Origin: an uncultured Collinsella sp.
Lineage (GTDB): Bacteria > Actinomycetota > Coriobacteriia > Coriobacteriales > Coriobacteriaceae
Assembly: GCA_900556875.1 (NCBI GenBank)
Contig: USQQ01000025.1
Coordinates: 1 to 20,152 of the forward strand
Length of the DNA: 20,152 nt
Direction: 5' to 3'
Part shown: positions 7,125-14,812 of the stretch, piece by piece
Layout of the letters: the number at the start of each line of letters is the position of its first letter
Numbering within the stretch: position 1 is the stretch's first letter
The notes under the pieces: model-generated
Told to the model about the DNA's origin: nothing
Database searches by the model: none
What the model saw: only the letters and a program-made list of their open reading frames with translations
Program-made: the position numbers and the translations under genes

Positions 7125-8501
7125 CTAGGCTCTCAACAGATAGCGCACCTCGTAGGGTGCAAGCTCAAGGGTACCCGTCAGCTCGACCGTGGGCGCATCG
7201 TCGGCAAGCAGGTCGACAAAGGACCCGTTGAGCTCGCCGGCGCCAAAGGTGTAAGGCTCGCCCACGGCGTTCACCGCCACGAGCACCGTCGCGTCATCAC
7301 AGGCGCGCTCGAACAGCAGCTGCTTGTTCTGGATCACCACGTTGCGATAGGCACCGTAGTTGAGAGCACAGGCCGCCGCGTCATCGGCCGAGCGAAGGTG
7401 CGCAAGCTGCGTGATGAACGCCGTCAGCTCGTTGGGCGCAGGCTCATCGAGCGCAGGTCGCAGCGCCCAGTCACCATCGGGGCCGCCCTTTTCGCCGGCA
7501 ATCCCCCACTCGCTGCCATAGTAGACGCACGGAATGCCCGGCATGCCAAAGAGCATGCCATAGACGGGACGCAGGCACGACTTGTCGGTGAGGATGCTTG
7601 CCAGGCGCGGCACGTCGTGGTTGTCGACAAACGACAGCAGGTGCTTGCCGCGGTAGATGCACCACGGATCGCCGCCAAACTGGCGATGCAGCGAATGCGC
7701 GATCTCGAACATATTGACCGAGTTAAAGCTGGAGTACAGGCCCTTGTAGCACTCGTAGTTGGTGCAGGAGTCGAGCATCTCGTCGTTGACGATCTGGTTG
7801 TAGTCACCGTGAAGCGTCTCGCCGATCAGCACAAAGTCGGGCTTGAGCTCACGGGTAAAGGCGTGCAGGCGACGCATAAAGTCGCGGTCGAGCATATAGG
7901 CAACGTCCAGGCGCAGGCCGTCGACGCCAAAGACCTCGGCCCAGCGGCGCACGGACTCGAGCAGGTAATCGACCACGGCGGGGTTTTGCAGGTTGAGCTT
8001 CACGAGCTCAAAATGGCCTTCCCAGCCCTCGTACCAAAAGCCGTCGCCATAGCAGGAGTCGCCGTCAAAGCTAATGTGAAACCAGTCCTTGTAGGGCGAG
8101 TCCCACTTGCGCTCCTGAACATCGCGGAAGGCCCAAAAACCGCGACCGACATGGTTGAAGACGGCATCAAGCACCACACGGATGCCATGGGCATGCAGTG
8201 TCTCGCACACGGCGGCAAAGTCGGCATCCCCACCCAGGCGACGGTCGATATGGCGCAGGCTGCGCGTGTCGTAACCGTGACTGTCGGATTCGAGCGGCGG
8301 GTTAATGAGCACAGCACCGATGCCGAGCTCTTGCAGGTAGTCGGCCCATTGGGCAATCTTCATTATGGGCGCATCGGGGTTGGGCGCAGCGTTGGCAGCC
8401 TGGGCGAGCTCATCCTCGGCAACAGGGGCGGCGTTTTCGCGCGGAGCTCCGCAAAAGCCCAGCGGATAGATCTGATAGAACGTCGTCTCGTATGCCCACA
8501 T
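7125..8501 (-). CDS. GH13 alpha-amylase family glycosyl hydrolase
   Basis: A cytoplasmic alpha-glucan hydrolase of the cyclomaltodextrinase/neopullulanase or alpha-amylase type, 458 aa, without a signal peptide. The four GH13 regions are present in order: DAVFNHVG (112-119), GLRLDVAYM (195-203, nucleophile D199), LIGET (225-229, acid/base E228) and FVDNHD (291-296, D296). The N-terminus starts directly with the barrel (YQIYPLGFCG), and residues about 385-458 form a short C-terminal beta domain. The starch-binding N-domain of dimeric cyclomaltodextrinases is absent. ATG at 8501 (MWAYETTFYQIYPLG) is chosen because GGGAGG lies 5 nt upstream; an in-frame GTG at 8525 has no such site. The downstream glycosylase follows after 3 bp. 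It probably acts on imported maltodextrins. Confidence 0.92.
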   Translation of the reverse strand: MWAYETTFYQIYPLGFCGAPRENAAPVAEDELAQAANAAPNPDAPIMKIAQWADYLQELGIGAVLINPPLESDSHGYDTRSLRHIDRRLGGDADFAAVCETLHAHGIRVVLDAVFNHVGRGFWAFRDVQERKWDSPYKDWFHISFDGDSCYGDGFWYEGWEGHFELVKLNLQNPAVVDYLLESVRRWAEVFGVDGLRLDVAYMLDRDFMRRLHAFTRELKPDFVLIGETLHGDYNQIVNDEMLDSCTNYECYKGLYSSFNSVNMFEIAHSLHRQFGGDPWCIYRGKHLLSFVDNHDVPRLASILTDKSCLRPVYGMLFGMPGIPCVYYGSEWGIAGEKGGPDGDWALRPALDEPAPNELTAFITQLAHLRSADDAAACALNYGAYRNVVIQNKQLLFERACDDATVLVAVNAVGEPYTFGAGELNGSFVDLLADDAPTVELTGTLELAPYEVRYLLRA

Positions 8502-8573
8502 AGCAACCTCCCGGCAATCTTTCACGCAACGCCATCCATTGTATGCCCGCCGCGCATCCCCTCCCCCAAAATA

Positions 8574-8640
8574 AGTTGCGGTGAAATAGGGACTGTTGAG
8601 ACCAATAAACCGGGCAAACAGTCTCTATTCCACCGCAACT
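8574..8640. repeat. Dispersed hairpin repeat, copy 1
   Basis: Arms of 24 nt (8574-8597 and 8617-8640; AGTTGCGGTG... and ...CACCGCAACT) pair with two mismatches around a 19-nt loop. It belongs to the same family as the copies at 13019 and 18211, though its inner part differs (GGGACTGTT instead of GTTCCTGTTT). It lies 15 bp past the end of the SotB-like gene and upstream of the GH13 gene. It may double as a 3' RNA stem, but no T-run follows. Confidence 0.85.
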
Positions 8641-8655
8641 GATGAGGGAACGTGA

Positions 8656-9852
8656 TTAGGCGACGGGCTTTGCGCGGCGTATGACCGGGAACAGCACCGT
8701 AATGGCGAGGATGACGCCCACGACGGCAATCGCCCCGCCCGCGAAGCCGATCCAGGCGATACCGGGGCCCGAAACCACGGCGCCGCCGATCGCGGTGCCC
8801 GTGCCGATACCCAAATTAAAAAGGCCCGAGAAGATCGACATGGCGACAGCCGACGAATCCGCCGGTGTGTACTTGATAAGCTCGGCCTGAAATGCCACGT
8901 TAAAGGCCGTGGCGCAGCAGCCCCACAGCACGCAGACGGCAAGCACTGCTGCGAGCGACGATGCGGCCGAACCCATGAGCAGCAGGGCCGCTGGCACGCC
9001 GGAGAGCGTGATAGCCAAAAACGGGAAGCGGTGCCCATCGAACAGGCGGCCGAACAGCCAGCTGCCCACCAGACCGGAGCAGCCAAACGCCGTCAGCGTC
9101 ATGGTAATGGCGCCCGCGTCGACGTGCGCGACCTGCGCCAGGAAGGGCTCGATATAGCTGTAGCCTGTGTAATAGCCGGTCGCCATAAAAACCGTGACCG
9201 CGTAGAGCGCGATGAGGAACGGGTTCTTGAGCAGCTCGGGCAGCTGTTTAACCGCAAACCGCTCTCCCGCCGGCATGGCCGGGAACACCGCTGCCTGGTA
9301 CACCACCGCGGCGGCAGAAAAGGCCCCGACCACGGCAAACGTCATGCGCCAGCCCACGGCCAGGCCGATGGCGCGGCCGATCGGCAGGCCAAAGATCTGT
9401 GCGATGGACGAGCCCGTGGCGATCATGCTGATGGCGAGCGCCCCGTGACGGGTGTCGACCAGGCGCGAGGCCATAATCGAGGCGACCGACCAGAACACGG
9501 CATGTGCGCAAGCGACCACCAGGCGTGCGCAGACCAAAATAGGATAGGTGGGCGCCACGGCGGACAGGAACTGACCCAGAGAGAACACGGCGAGCACGCC
9601 GAGCAGCATACGCTTGAACTCAAAGCGCGAGGCAAACACCATAAGCGGCAGCGACAGCAGCATGACGCCCCAGGCGTAGACCGAAATCATGATGCCTGCC
9701 TGGGCCTCGGTGAGCGAGAACGATACGGCAATATCAGTCAGAAGGCCGATGGGCATGAACTCCGATGTGTTGAACACGAACGCGCAGCAGGCGAGCCCGA
9801 TAAGCGGGAGCCACTGCTTGAGCGAGATGCCATCTTGTCTTGCCTGAGTCAT
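8656..9852 (-). CDS. MFS sugar efflux transporter, SotB-like
   Basis: A 398-aa, 12-helix major facilitator that by family exports sugars or sugar-like compounds with proton exchange. The similarity to E. coli SotB is clear in FVFNTSEFMPIGLLTDIA (25-42; SotB has FNTTEFVPVGLLSDIA), GIMISVYAWGVMLLSLP, AHAVFWSVASIMASRL, IATGSSIAQIFGLPIGR, GWRMTFAVVG, YTGYSYIEPFLAQVA, and AMSIFSGLFNLGIGTGTAIGG near the end. ATG at 9852 is chosen (MTQARQDG), with GGAGAGG about 9 nt upstream; the open frame extends 16 codons further, but that stretch covers the promoter. It has its own promoter (TATAAT at 9889). The physiological substrate is unknown. Confidence 0.9.
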   Translation of the reverse strand: MTQARQDGISLKQWLPLIGLACCAFVFNTSEFMPIGLLTDIAVSFSLTEAQAGIMISVYAWGVMLLSLPLMVFASRFEFKRMLLGVLAVFSLGQFLSAVAPTYPILVCARLVVACAHAVFWSVASIMASRLVDTRHGALAISMIATGSSIAQIFGLPIGRAIGLAVGWRMTFAVVGAFSAAAVVYQAAVFPAMPAGERFAVKQLPELLKNPFLIALYAVTVFMATGYYTGYSYIEPFLAQVAHVDAGAITMTLTAFGCSGLVGSWLFGRLFDGHRFPFLAITLSGVPAALLLMGSAASSLAAVLAVCVLWGCCATAFNVAFQAELIKYTPADSSAVAMSIFSGLFNLGIGTGTAIGGAVVSGPGIAWIGFAGGAIAVVGVILAITVLFPVIRRAKPVA

Positions 9853-9888
9853 GTAGGAAACCTCTCCGATTGTCTTGGGCGGTGGGCG

Positions 9889-9918
9889 ATTATATAGCAA
9901 CGGCCCCGCATCCGTCAG
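9889..9918 (-). promoter_or_regulatory. Promoter of the SotB-like gene
   Basis: On the minus strand a perfect TATAAT (9894-9889) is preceded at 18 bp by CTGACG (9918-9913). Transcription would start near 9882, 30 nt before the ATG. The -35 falls in the loop of the hairpin at 9901-9934. Confidence 0.65.
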
Positions 9919-9934
9919 TACAGATGCGGGGCCG
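9901..9934 (-). terminator. Hairpin downstream of feoAB (probable terminator)
   Basis: CGGCCCCGCATC (9901-9912) and GATGCGGGGCCG (9923-9934) form a perfect 12-bp stem with a 10-nt loop, 42 bp past the feoAB stop. The following minus-strand sequence (TTGCTATATAAT) is not a clean T-run, so termination may be weak. Confidence 0.6.
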
Positions 9935-9975
9935 CAATCAACTCAATACACAGAGGTTGCGCCGTCAATAAATAG

Positions 9976-12336
9976 CTAAGCCAACCCCAGCAATATGCCC
10001 GCCGAATGCACGACAAACGCCACAATCCAGGCGACCGTCACCTGAAACGCGAACACGGCAACGGCATAGCGCGCGCCCAACTCGCTCTTGACGGCACCGA
10101 TTGCCGCCACGCAGGGCGGGTACAGCAGCGTAAAGACCAAGAACACGTAGGCGGTAAACGGCGAAAACATGGTCGACAGCGCCGCGGGTGACGTTGCATC
10201 CAAAAGCACGGTGAGGGTCGAGATGACGCTCTCCTTGGCGATAAGTCCGGTGACGAGCGCCGTGGATGCACGCCAGTCGCCAAAGCCAAGCGGCGCCAAC
10301 GCCGGCGCGATGATGCTACCCAGACCGGCAAGTAGACTCTGCGACTGATCGGCGACCACATTAAAGCGGATGTCAAACGTCTGGAGGAACCAGATGACCA
10401 CGGTAGCGGCAAAGATGATGGTAAAGGCCTTGGTAATAAAGTCCTTGGCCTTATCCCACGCCAGCATCACCGTCGTCTTGATGCTCGGCAGGCGGTAGTT
10501 GGGAAGCTCCATGATAAACGGCACCGGGTCGCCCTTAAATGCCGTGCGGTTGAGCACCAAAGCCGCGATGCAACCGACCGCAATGCCAATCAAATAGAGC
10601 GAGACCATGGCGGGGACCGTCGCCTGCGGGAAGAATGCTCCGCACAGCAAGCCGTAAACCGGCAACTTGGCCGAGCAGCTCATGAACGGTGTGAGCATGA
10701 CCGTCATCTTGCGGTCGTGCTCGGATGGGAGCGTACGGGTCGACATGATAGCCGGCACGGTGCAGCCAAAACCGACGAGCATGGGCACAAAGCTGCGGCC
10801 CGACAGGCCAAAGCGACGCAGCACCTTATCCATGACAAAGGCCACGCGCGCCATGTAGCCGGAGTCTTCCAGAATGGAGAGGAACAAGAAGAGCACGACG
10901 ATAATCGGCAGGAAGGTCAGCACGCTGCCCACGCCCGTAAGCACGCCGTCGACAGCCAGCGAGCGCACCACGTCGTTGGTCCCAAACGCCTTGAGACCCG
11001 CATCGGCCGAGGCGATGATGACAGCGATGCCGTCCTCCATAAGTCCCTGCAACGCCGCGCCGATCACGCCAAACGTCAGCCAAAAGACGAGGCCCATGAT
11101 CACCAGAAACGCCGGGATGGCCGTGTAGCGACCCGTCAGGATGCGGTCGATCTTAACGGAGCGCACGTGCTCACGGCTCTCGTGCGGCTTCACCACGCAG
11201 CGCCCGCACACGTCGCCGATAAAGCTAAAGCGCATATCGGCCAGCGCGGACAGGCGGTCGGTGCCAGCCTCGCCCTCCATCTGGGTAATGATGTGCTCGA
11301 TAGCGTCAAGTTCGTTGCGATCCAGGTGAAGTGCCTCGGTCACCAGCTCGTCGCCCTCAACCAGCTTGGTCGCCGCAAAACGCAGCGGAATGCGGGCCGT
11401 CACGGCATGGTCCTCGATCAGGTTGGCAATGCCGTGGATGCAGCGATGCAGCGCACCGCCGTCCGGGCCATCGGGCGCGCAGAAGTCCAGGCGACCCGGG
11501 CGCTCGCGGAACCGCGCCACATGCAGAGCGTGATCCACCAGCTCGCCGATACCCTCGTTGCGGGCAGCGCTAATGGGGACAACAGGCACGCCCAACAGGC
11601 TCTCGAGCAGGTTGACGTCCACGGCGCCGCCGTTGGCCGTCACCTCGTCCATCATGTTGAGCGCGATGACCATGGGGCAGTCGAGCTCCATAAGCTGCAG
11701 CGTCAGGTAGAGGTTGCGCTCGATATTGGTGGCATCGATGATGTCGATGATGGCGTCGGGATGCTCGTCAAGGATGAATTGACGGCTGACAATCTCCTCG
11801 CCCGTGTACGGCGATAACGAATAAATACCGGGCAGGTCGGTAACGCTCGCCTCGGGGTGGTTACGGACAGTACCGTCCTTGCGGTCGACCGTCACGCCGG
11901 GAAAGTTACCAACATGTTGGTTGGAACCCGTCAGCTGGTTGAACAGCGTGGTCTTGCCGCAATTTTGGTTGCCGGCGAGGGCAAAGTGCAGCGGCGCGCC
12001 CTCGGGCACGGCCGTTTTTGCCGCGCGGGGCGAATACGTCCCCTCACCGAGCGCCGGGTGCTCCGTCGTGCCGATTGCGGCGTTAACGCGCGGGCTCGTA
12101 TCGGTGTCGTGAATACCCACGAGCTCAATGCGAGCAGCATCGTCTTTGCGCAGCGTCAACTCGTAGCCACGCAGGCGAATCTCGAGCGGGTCGCCCATGG
12201 GGGCGTACTTCATCATGGTGACTTCGGTGCCCGGCGTTAAGCCCATGTCCAAAATATGCTGTCGGAGTGCCTGATCGTCCGATGCCACCGATGCGACAAC
12301 GGCGTCCTTTCCAATCTCGAGTGTATCGAGCTTCAC
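9976..12336 (-). CDS. feoB: FeoA-FeoB fusion ferrous iron transporter
   Basis: A cytoplasmic-membrane Fe(II) importer of 786 aa. Residues 1-75 are a FeoA (SH3-like) domain (LRQHILDMGLTPGTEVTMMKYAPMGDPLEIRLRGYELTLR). An about 40-residue linker follows, then the FeoB G-domain: G1 GNQNCGKTT (122-130), the G2 region GVTVDRK, G3 DLPG (167-170), G4 NMMD (227-230) and G5 SAARN (256-260). The membrane part begins near residue 400 and holds the two inverted gate regions, with GFGCTVPAIMSTRT and FMSCSAKLPVYGL. FeoA is usually a separate gene, and no FeoC is seen. The start is GTG at 12336 with AAAGGA 8 nt upstream; no ATG gives the FeoA domain. Two GGTTAACC boxes lie just upstream. A 118-bp gap separates it from the small gene upstream. 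Confidence 0.96.
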   Translation of the reverse strand: MKLDTLEIGKDAVVASVASDDQALRQHILDMGLTPGTEVTMMKYAPMGDPLEIRLRGYELTLRKDDAARIELVGIHDTDTSPRVNAAIGTTEHPALGEGTYSPRAAKTAVPEGAPLHFALAGNQNCGKTTLFNQLTGSNQHVGNFPGVTVDRKDGTVRNHPEASVTDLPGIYSLSPYTGEEIVSRQFILDEHPDAIIDIIDATNIERNLYLTLQLMELDCPMVIALNMMDEVTANGGAVDVNLLESLLGVPVVPISAARNEGIGELVDHALHVARFRERPGRLDFCAPDGPDGGALHRCIHGIANLIEDHAVTARIPLRFAATKLVEGDELVTEALHLDRNELDAIEHIITQMEGEAGTDRLSALADMRFSFIGDVCGRCVVKPHESREHVRSVKIDRILTGRYTAIPAFLVIMGLVFWLTFGVIGAALQGLMEDGIAVIIASADAGLKAFGTNDVVRSLAVDGVLTGVGSVLTFLPIIVVLFLFLSILEDSGYMARVAFVMDKVLRRFGLSGRSFVPMLVGFGCTVPAIMSTRTLPSEHDRKMTVMLTPFMSCSAKLPVYGLLCGAFFPQATVPAMVSLYLIGIAVGCIAALVLNRTAFKGDPVPFIMELPNYRLPSIKTTVMLAWDKAKDFITKAFTIIFAATVVIWFLQTFDIRFNVVADQSQSLLAGLGSIIAPALAPLGFGDWRASTALVTGLIAKESVISTLTVLLDATSPAALSTMFSPFTAYVFLVFTLLYPPCVAAIGAVKSELGARYAVAVFAFQVTVAWIVAFVVHSAGILLGLA

Positions 12337-12359
12337 GCGCTCATCCTTTCGTTAGACGC

Positions 12360-12384
12360 GGTTAACCGTTTACCGGGGTTAACC
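12360..12384. promoter_or_regulatory. Candidate metal-responsive operator of feoAB
   Basis: Two perfect copies of the palindrome GGTTAACC (12360-12367 and 12377-12384) stand 17 bp apart centre to centre, 24-48 bp before the feoAB start. The half-sites resemble the GGTTA/TAACC halves of DtxR/IdeR sites but without their usual spacing. AT-rich DNA with TTGACT and TATAAA on the minus strand (about 12420-12435) may be the promoter. Assignment to an iron regulator is inference from position. Confidence 0.5.
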
Positions 12385-12457
12385 AACTCGTAACGACAAA
12401 TGATAGCGCTCTGAACTATTTTATAAAGTCAAATACCGATGTTTACCTGCGCAAACT

Positions 12458-12778
12458 TTATGCGGTGCGCCCCGAAGGCTCTTTACGCATACCGCTCAGC
12501 GAGATCGAAACGGAACCCGACCGCGCGGTAGCAGTGAGTCGATCACCCTCGACCGACCCCGTGCATGTAAAGGGCGCCTTGCCTATCAAGACGTGGGAGA
12601 TAGTACCCAAGAGCTCAAAGAAATCGCCCTCAGCACGGGCACTCGAGAGAGCGATATTGAGACCCCTGACGTTTAGTACTGCCCTGAGCGCGCCGTTCAC
12701 CCCATGTGAAAACGTCACCTCGCCGCGTCTACTCCCCACCGGCGTCTGGGCCGAAACCACATACGTACCCTCAAGCAT
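12458..12778 (-). CDS. Small hypothetical all-beta protein
   Basis: A 106-aa protein beginning MLEGTYVVSAQTPVGSRRG. ATG at 12778 has AGGAGGA 5-6 nt upstream, whereas longer in-frame starts have none. The sequence alternates short hydrophobic strands and turns (GEVTFSHGVNGALRAVLNV; GDFFELLGTISH; FTCTGSVEGDRLTATARSG; SVSISLSGMR), suggesting a beta-barrel or calycin-like fold. The pattern TPxGxxxGxxTF...GxVxGDxLxxxxxxG...xxGxR recalls small beta domains attached to flavin oxidoreductases in Coriobacteriia, from memory only. There is no signal peptide or metal motif. It lies 121 bp upstream of feoAB on the same strand; read-through into feoAB is possible, but a link to iron is unproven. Confidence 0.75.
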   Translation of the reverse strand: MLEGTYVVSAQTPVGSRRGEVTFSHGVNGALRAVLNVRGLNIALSSARAEGDFFELLGTISHVLIGKAPFTCTGSVEGDRLTATARSGSVSISLSGMRKEPSGRTA

Positions 12779-12932
12779 GGTTCCTCCTCTGAGTAGGCTT
12801 TTTGAAATGGCCATCTAGTCTACTTTGCTGCGAGACGGCTTGCCCAGAAACTGCAAGCACATAACGACGTTCAACCAACAGATTGCTGCAAGGAGGACAA
12901 GCGTGCAAGGGGGGCAGATTACATTTGGCACC

Positions 12933-12993
12933 ACTTGCGCCAACGGACGGGATGCGGAGCGACCGTGCAGGTGGATTCCGGATCGCCGCTTCC
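12933..12993. repeat. Degenerate half-unit of the 62-bp repeat with conserved left flank
   Basis: GGATCGCCGCTTCC (12980-12993) matches the inverse arm GGGTCGCAGTTTCC. To its left, ACTTGCGCCAA...GGATGCGGAGCGACC (12933-12964) closely matches 16596-16628, which flanks array 2 in the same orientation. It is followed 25 bp later by hairpin copy 2, the same order and nearly the same gap as at 18176-18211. The rest of the 12779-13018 gap holds no supported gene. Confidence 0.6.
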
Positions 12994-13018
12994 TCCGTCC
13001 CCCAGCGAATCAAAACAA

Positions 13019-13083
13019 GTTGCGGTGGAATAGTTCCTGTTTGATGCTTTAACCAGCAAAAACAGGAACTATTTCGCCGCAAC
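13019..13083. repeat. Dispersed hairpin repeat, copy 2
   Basis: Arms of 24 nt (13019-13042 and 13060-13083) pair with two wobble-type differences around an inner GCTTTAACCAGC mini-stem. It is nearly identical to copy 3 at 18211, including the loop and the preceding ATCAAAAC. It sits between the permease terminator and the small gene at 12458. Confidence 0.9.
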
Positions 13084-13084
13084 A

Positions 13085-13126
13085 GCAAAAGCCCGCGCTG
13101 GCAACAAATGTCACCTGCGCGGGCTT
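13085..13126 (-). terminator. Rho-independent terminator of the permease gene
   Basis: On the minus strand AAGCCCGCGC (13126-13117) pairs with GCGCGGGCTT (13098-13089) over 10 bp around an 18-nt loop, and the run TTTTGC completes a short T-tract. It lies 114 bp after the permease stop. Confidence 0.75.
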
Positions 13127-13239
13127 GGTGGGCGCTCACAAAGGCACGTTACAGAGGCCCACGTCAGTTAAGGATTACCGAACGGCACCGGCACGCGACG
13201 CCTCCGTCGGCTTACCAAGCGATGAAGCTTGCCGCATTC

Positions 13240-14703
13240 TTAGACTATCGGCGCAATGCCGGCAAAGTGCAGATACAGCGAGATGACCGCCACGACAATG
13301 ACCACCGCTGCGATCAGCTTGTCGTGCAGGTGCGGAAGTACCGGCTTACCGCGACCTCGCTCGCCCAGCATATAAACGGGAATGGCCGGAGCAAAAAGGA
13401 TCGTCGTGATCATGACGCCCTGGAGGCCCGTCGACCACACAAGGAACAATGTGTAAATGAAGCCGAGCGTGCCGAAGAATCGCGCCTTGCCGACGCTTGG
13501 CGCATGCGGTCCGTCCAGATGCTCCTTCTTCCAACCAATCACCATGTAATAGGCAGCCGAGCAGACATACGGAACCAGAATCGTGTTGACTGCGCAGCTA
13601 TAGAAGAACTGGTAGGTGCTCGCCGCCACATACGACACGATCAAGAAGAGCTGCGTAATGCCGGAGCTCACGAGAACCGTTACCACCGGGGCGTCGTGCT
13701 TGTTCGTCTTGGCAAACGCCAGAGGGAAGGATCCCTGGCGCGCCGCCTCGAACGGCGTCTCGGACGCAATGATGACATAGCCCAGCAGCGCGCCGACCAA
13801 CGAAAGGATAACGCCAAGGTTTACGATGGCAGCACCAACCGGACCGATTGCGCACTCGAGAATTCCCGCCATGGAGGGCGTTGCAAGCTGTGCCATCTCC
13901 TCGCGCGGCATAATGCCGAGCGACAGCATCGAGATGATCAGATACAGCGTGAATACAGCCGCAAATCCGAGCGCCGTCGAGCGGCCGACGTCACGCACGT
14001 ACTTAGCACGGCCCGAGATAACGACAGCGCCCTCGATGCCCGTGAAGACCCAGACAAGGGCAATCATGGTCGAGACAACCTGCTCGCCAAAGCCAGGACC
14101 AGCCGGCTCTCCCCAGAAGTTGTCCATAAAGATATCGACGTTGAACTTACCCAGGAGCACGATACTCAGCACAAAGAGCCCCAACGGCACCAGCTTCGCC
14201 AACGTGACGATTGTGTTAATGCCCGCAGCCTCCTTAACGCCACGAAGCACAAGGGCGGTAAGGAACCACAAAAACACGCTGGCGCAGACGATAGAAAGCA
14301 GGTTGTTACCCGCGCCAAACGCGGGGAAGAAATAGCCCAGCGCGCTAAACAGCAAGAGCGCAAAGCTCACGTTGGAAAGACATGCGCTGATCCAGTAACC
14401 CCAGGCGGAGTTGAATCCAATGTAATCGCCAAAACCGGCCGCAGCGTATGCATAGATGCCGCCGGTCAGGTCGGGACGAGCCTGAGACAAACCGTTGAAC
14501 ACCATCATCAGCGCAAAGACGCCGATAAAGCAAATTCCCCACGAGACGATAACCGCACCGGTATTTGCCCCGCCTGCTGCCATATCGCCGGCAAGCGAAA
14601 AGATACCGCCACAAATACTGGCGGTAATGACCATCATGGTCAGACGAAAGAGATCGAGGCCATTAGGGTCGATAATCTCGTCGTTTTGAGCTTTAGAGGC
14701 CAT
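13240..14703 (-). CDS. APC-family amino acid antiporter (basic amino acid/ornithine type)
   Basis: A 487-aa, 12-helix amino acid/polyamine antiporter of the cytoplasmic membrane, resembling the ArcD-like basic amino acid:H+ or arginine:ornithine exchangers. Seen: the TM1 unwound motif ITASICGGIFSLAGDMA (26-42, the GxG substrate-binding break), SQARPDLTGGIYAYAAAGFGDYIGFNSAWGYWIS (TM2-3), VFTGIEGAVVISGRAK (TM6 region) and ASETPFEAARQGSFPLAFAKTNKHDAPVVT (between TM8 and TM9). The start at 14703 has GGGGGTG about 8 nt upstream. It lies 109 bp downstream of the DDAH gene on the same strand, so the likely cargo is arginine, methylarginine, citrulline or ornithine; this is from context only. It has its own terminator. 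Confidence 0.9.
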   Translation of the reverse strand: MASKAQNDEIIDPNGLDLFRLTMMVITASICGGIFSLAGDMAAGGANTGAVIVSWGICFIGVFALMMVFNGLSQARPDLTGGIYAYAAAGFGDYIGFNSAWGYWISACLSNVSFALLLFSALGYFFPAFGAGNNLLSIVCASVFLWFLTALVLRGVKEAAGINTIVTLAKLVPLGLFVLSIVLLGKFNVDIFMDNFWGEPAGPGFGEQVVSTMIALVWVFTGIEGAVVISGRAKYVRDVGRSTALGFAAVFTLYLIISMLSLGIMPREEMAQLATPSMAGILECAIGPVGAAIVNLGVILSLVGALLGYVIIASETPFEAARQGSFPLAFAKTNKHDAPVVTVLVSSGITQLFLIVSYVAASTYQFFYSCAVNTILVPYVCSAAYYMVIGWKKEHLDGPHAPSVGKARFFGTLGFIYTLFLVWSTGLQGVMITTILFAPAIPVYMLGERGRGKPVLPHLHDKLIAAVVIVVAVISLYLHFAGIAPIV

Positions 14704-14741
14704 TGTATGTGCACCCCCTTCATCATGTGATCGAACGAAAG

Positions 14742-14776
14742 ATGACCCGGACGTCCCGAATCGGGTGCCGGGCCAT
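14742..14776 (-). other. Intercistronic hairpin between DDAH and permease genes
   Basis: ATGACCCGG (14742-14750) and CCGGGCCAT (14768-14776) pair around an inner CCCG/CGGG stem (14755-14758, 14762-14765) with a 3-nt loop. No T-run follows, so an mRNA-stability or processing element within the operon is more likely than a terminator. Confidence 0.5.
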
Positions 14777-14812
14777 CGGTCAAGCGATCATCAGACTGTT
14801 ACAGCTATCGCG

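Noticed and set aside
8502..8525. GTG start for the GH13 gene
   Set aside because: The ATG at 8501 has GGGAGG at ideal distance, and the family N-terminus begins there.
6762..8642. Long plus-strand open frame opposite the GH13 and glycosylase genes
   Set aside because: It is an antisense shadow produced by the GC-rich codon pattern: rich in His, Arg and Gln, without family similarity, and the opposite strand holds complete catalytic motifs.
10717..11817. Plus-strand open frame opposite feoB
   Set aside because: Low-complexity His/Gln/Ala composition and full overlap with conserved FeoB sequence.
13108..14730. Long plus-strand open frame opposite the APC permease
   Set aside because: Arg/His/Asp-rich with no domain; the minus strand encodes a clear 12-helix transporter.
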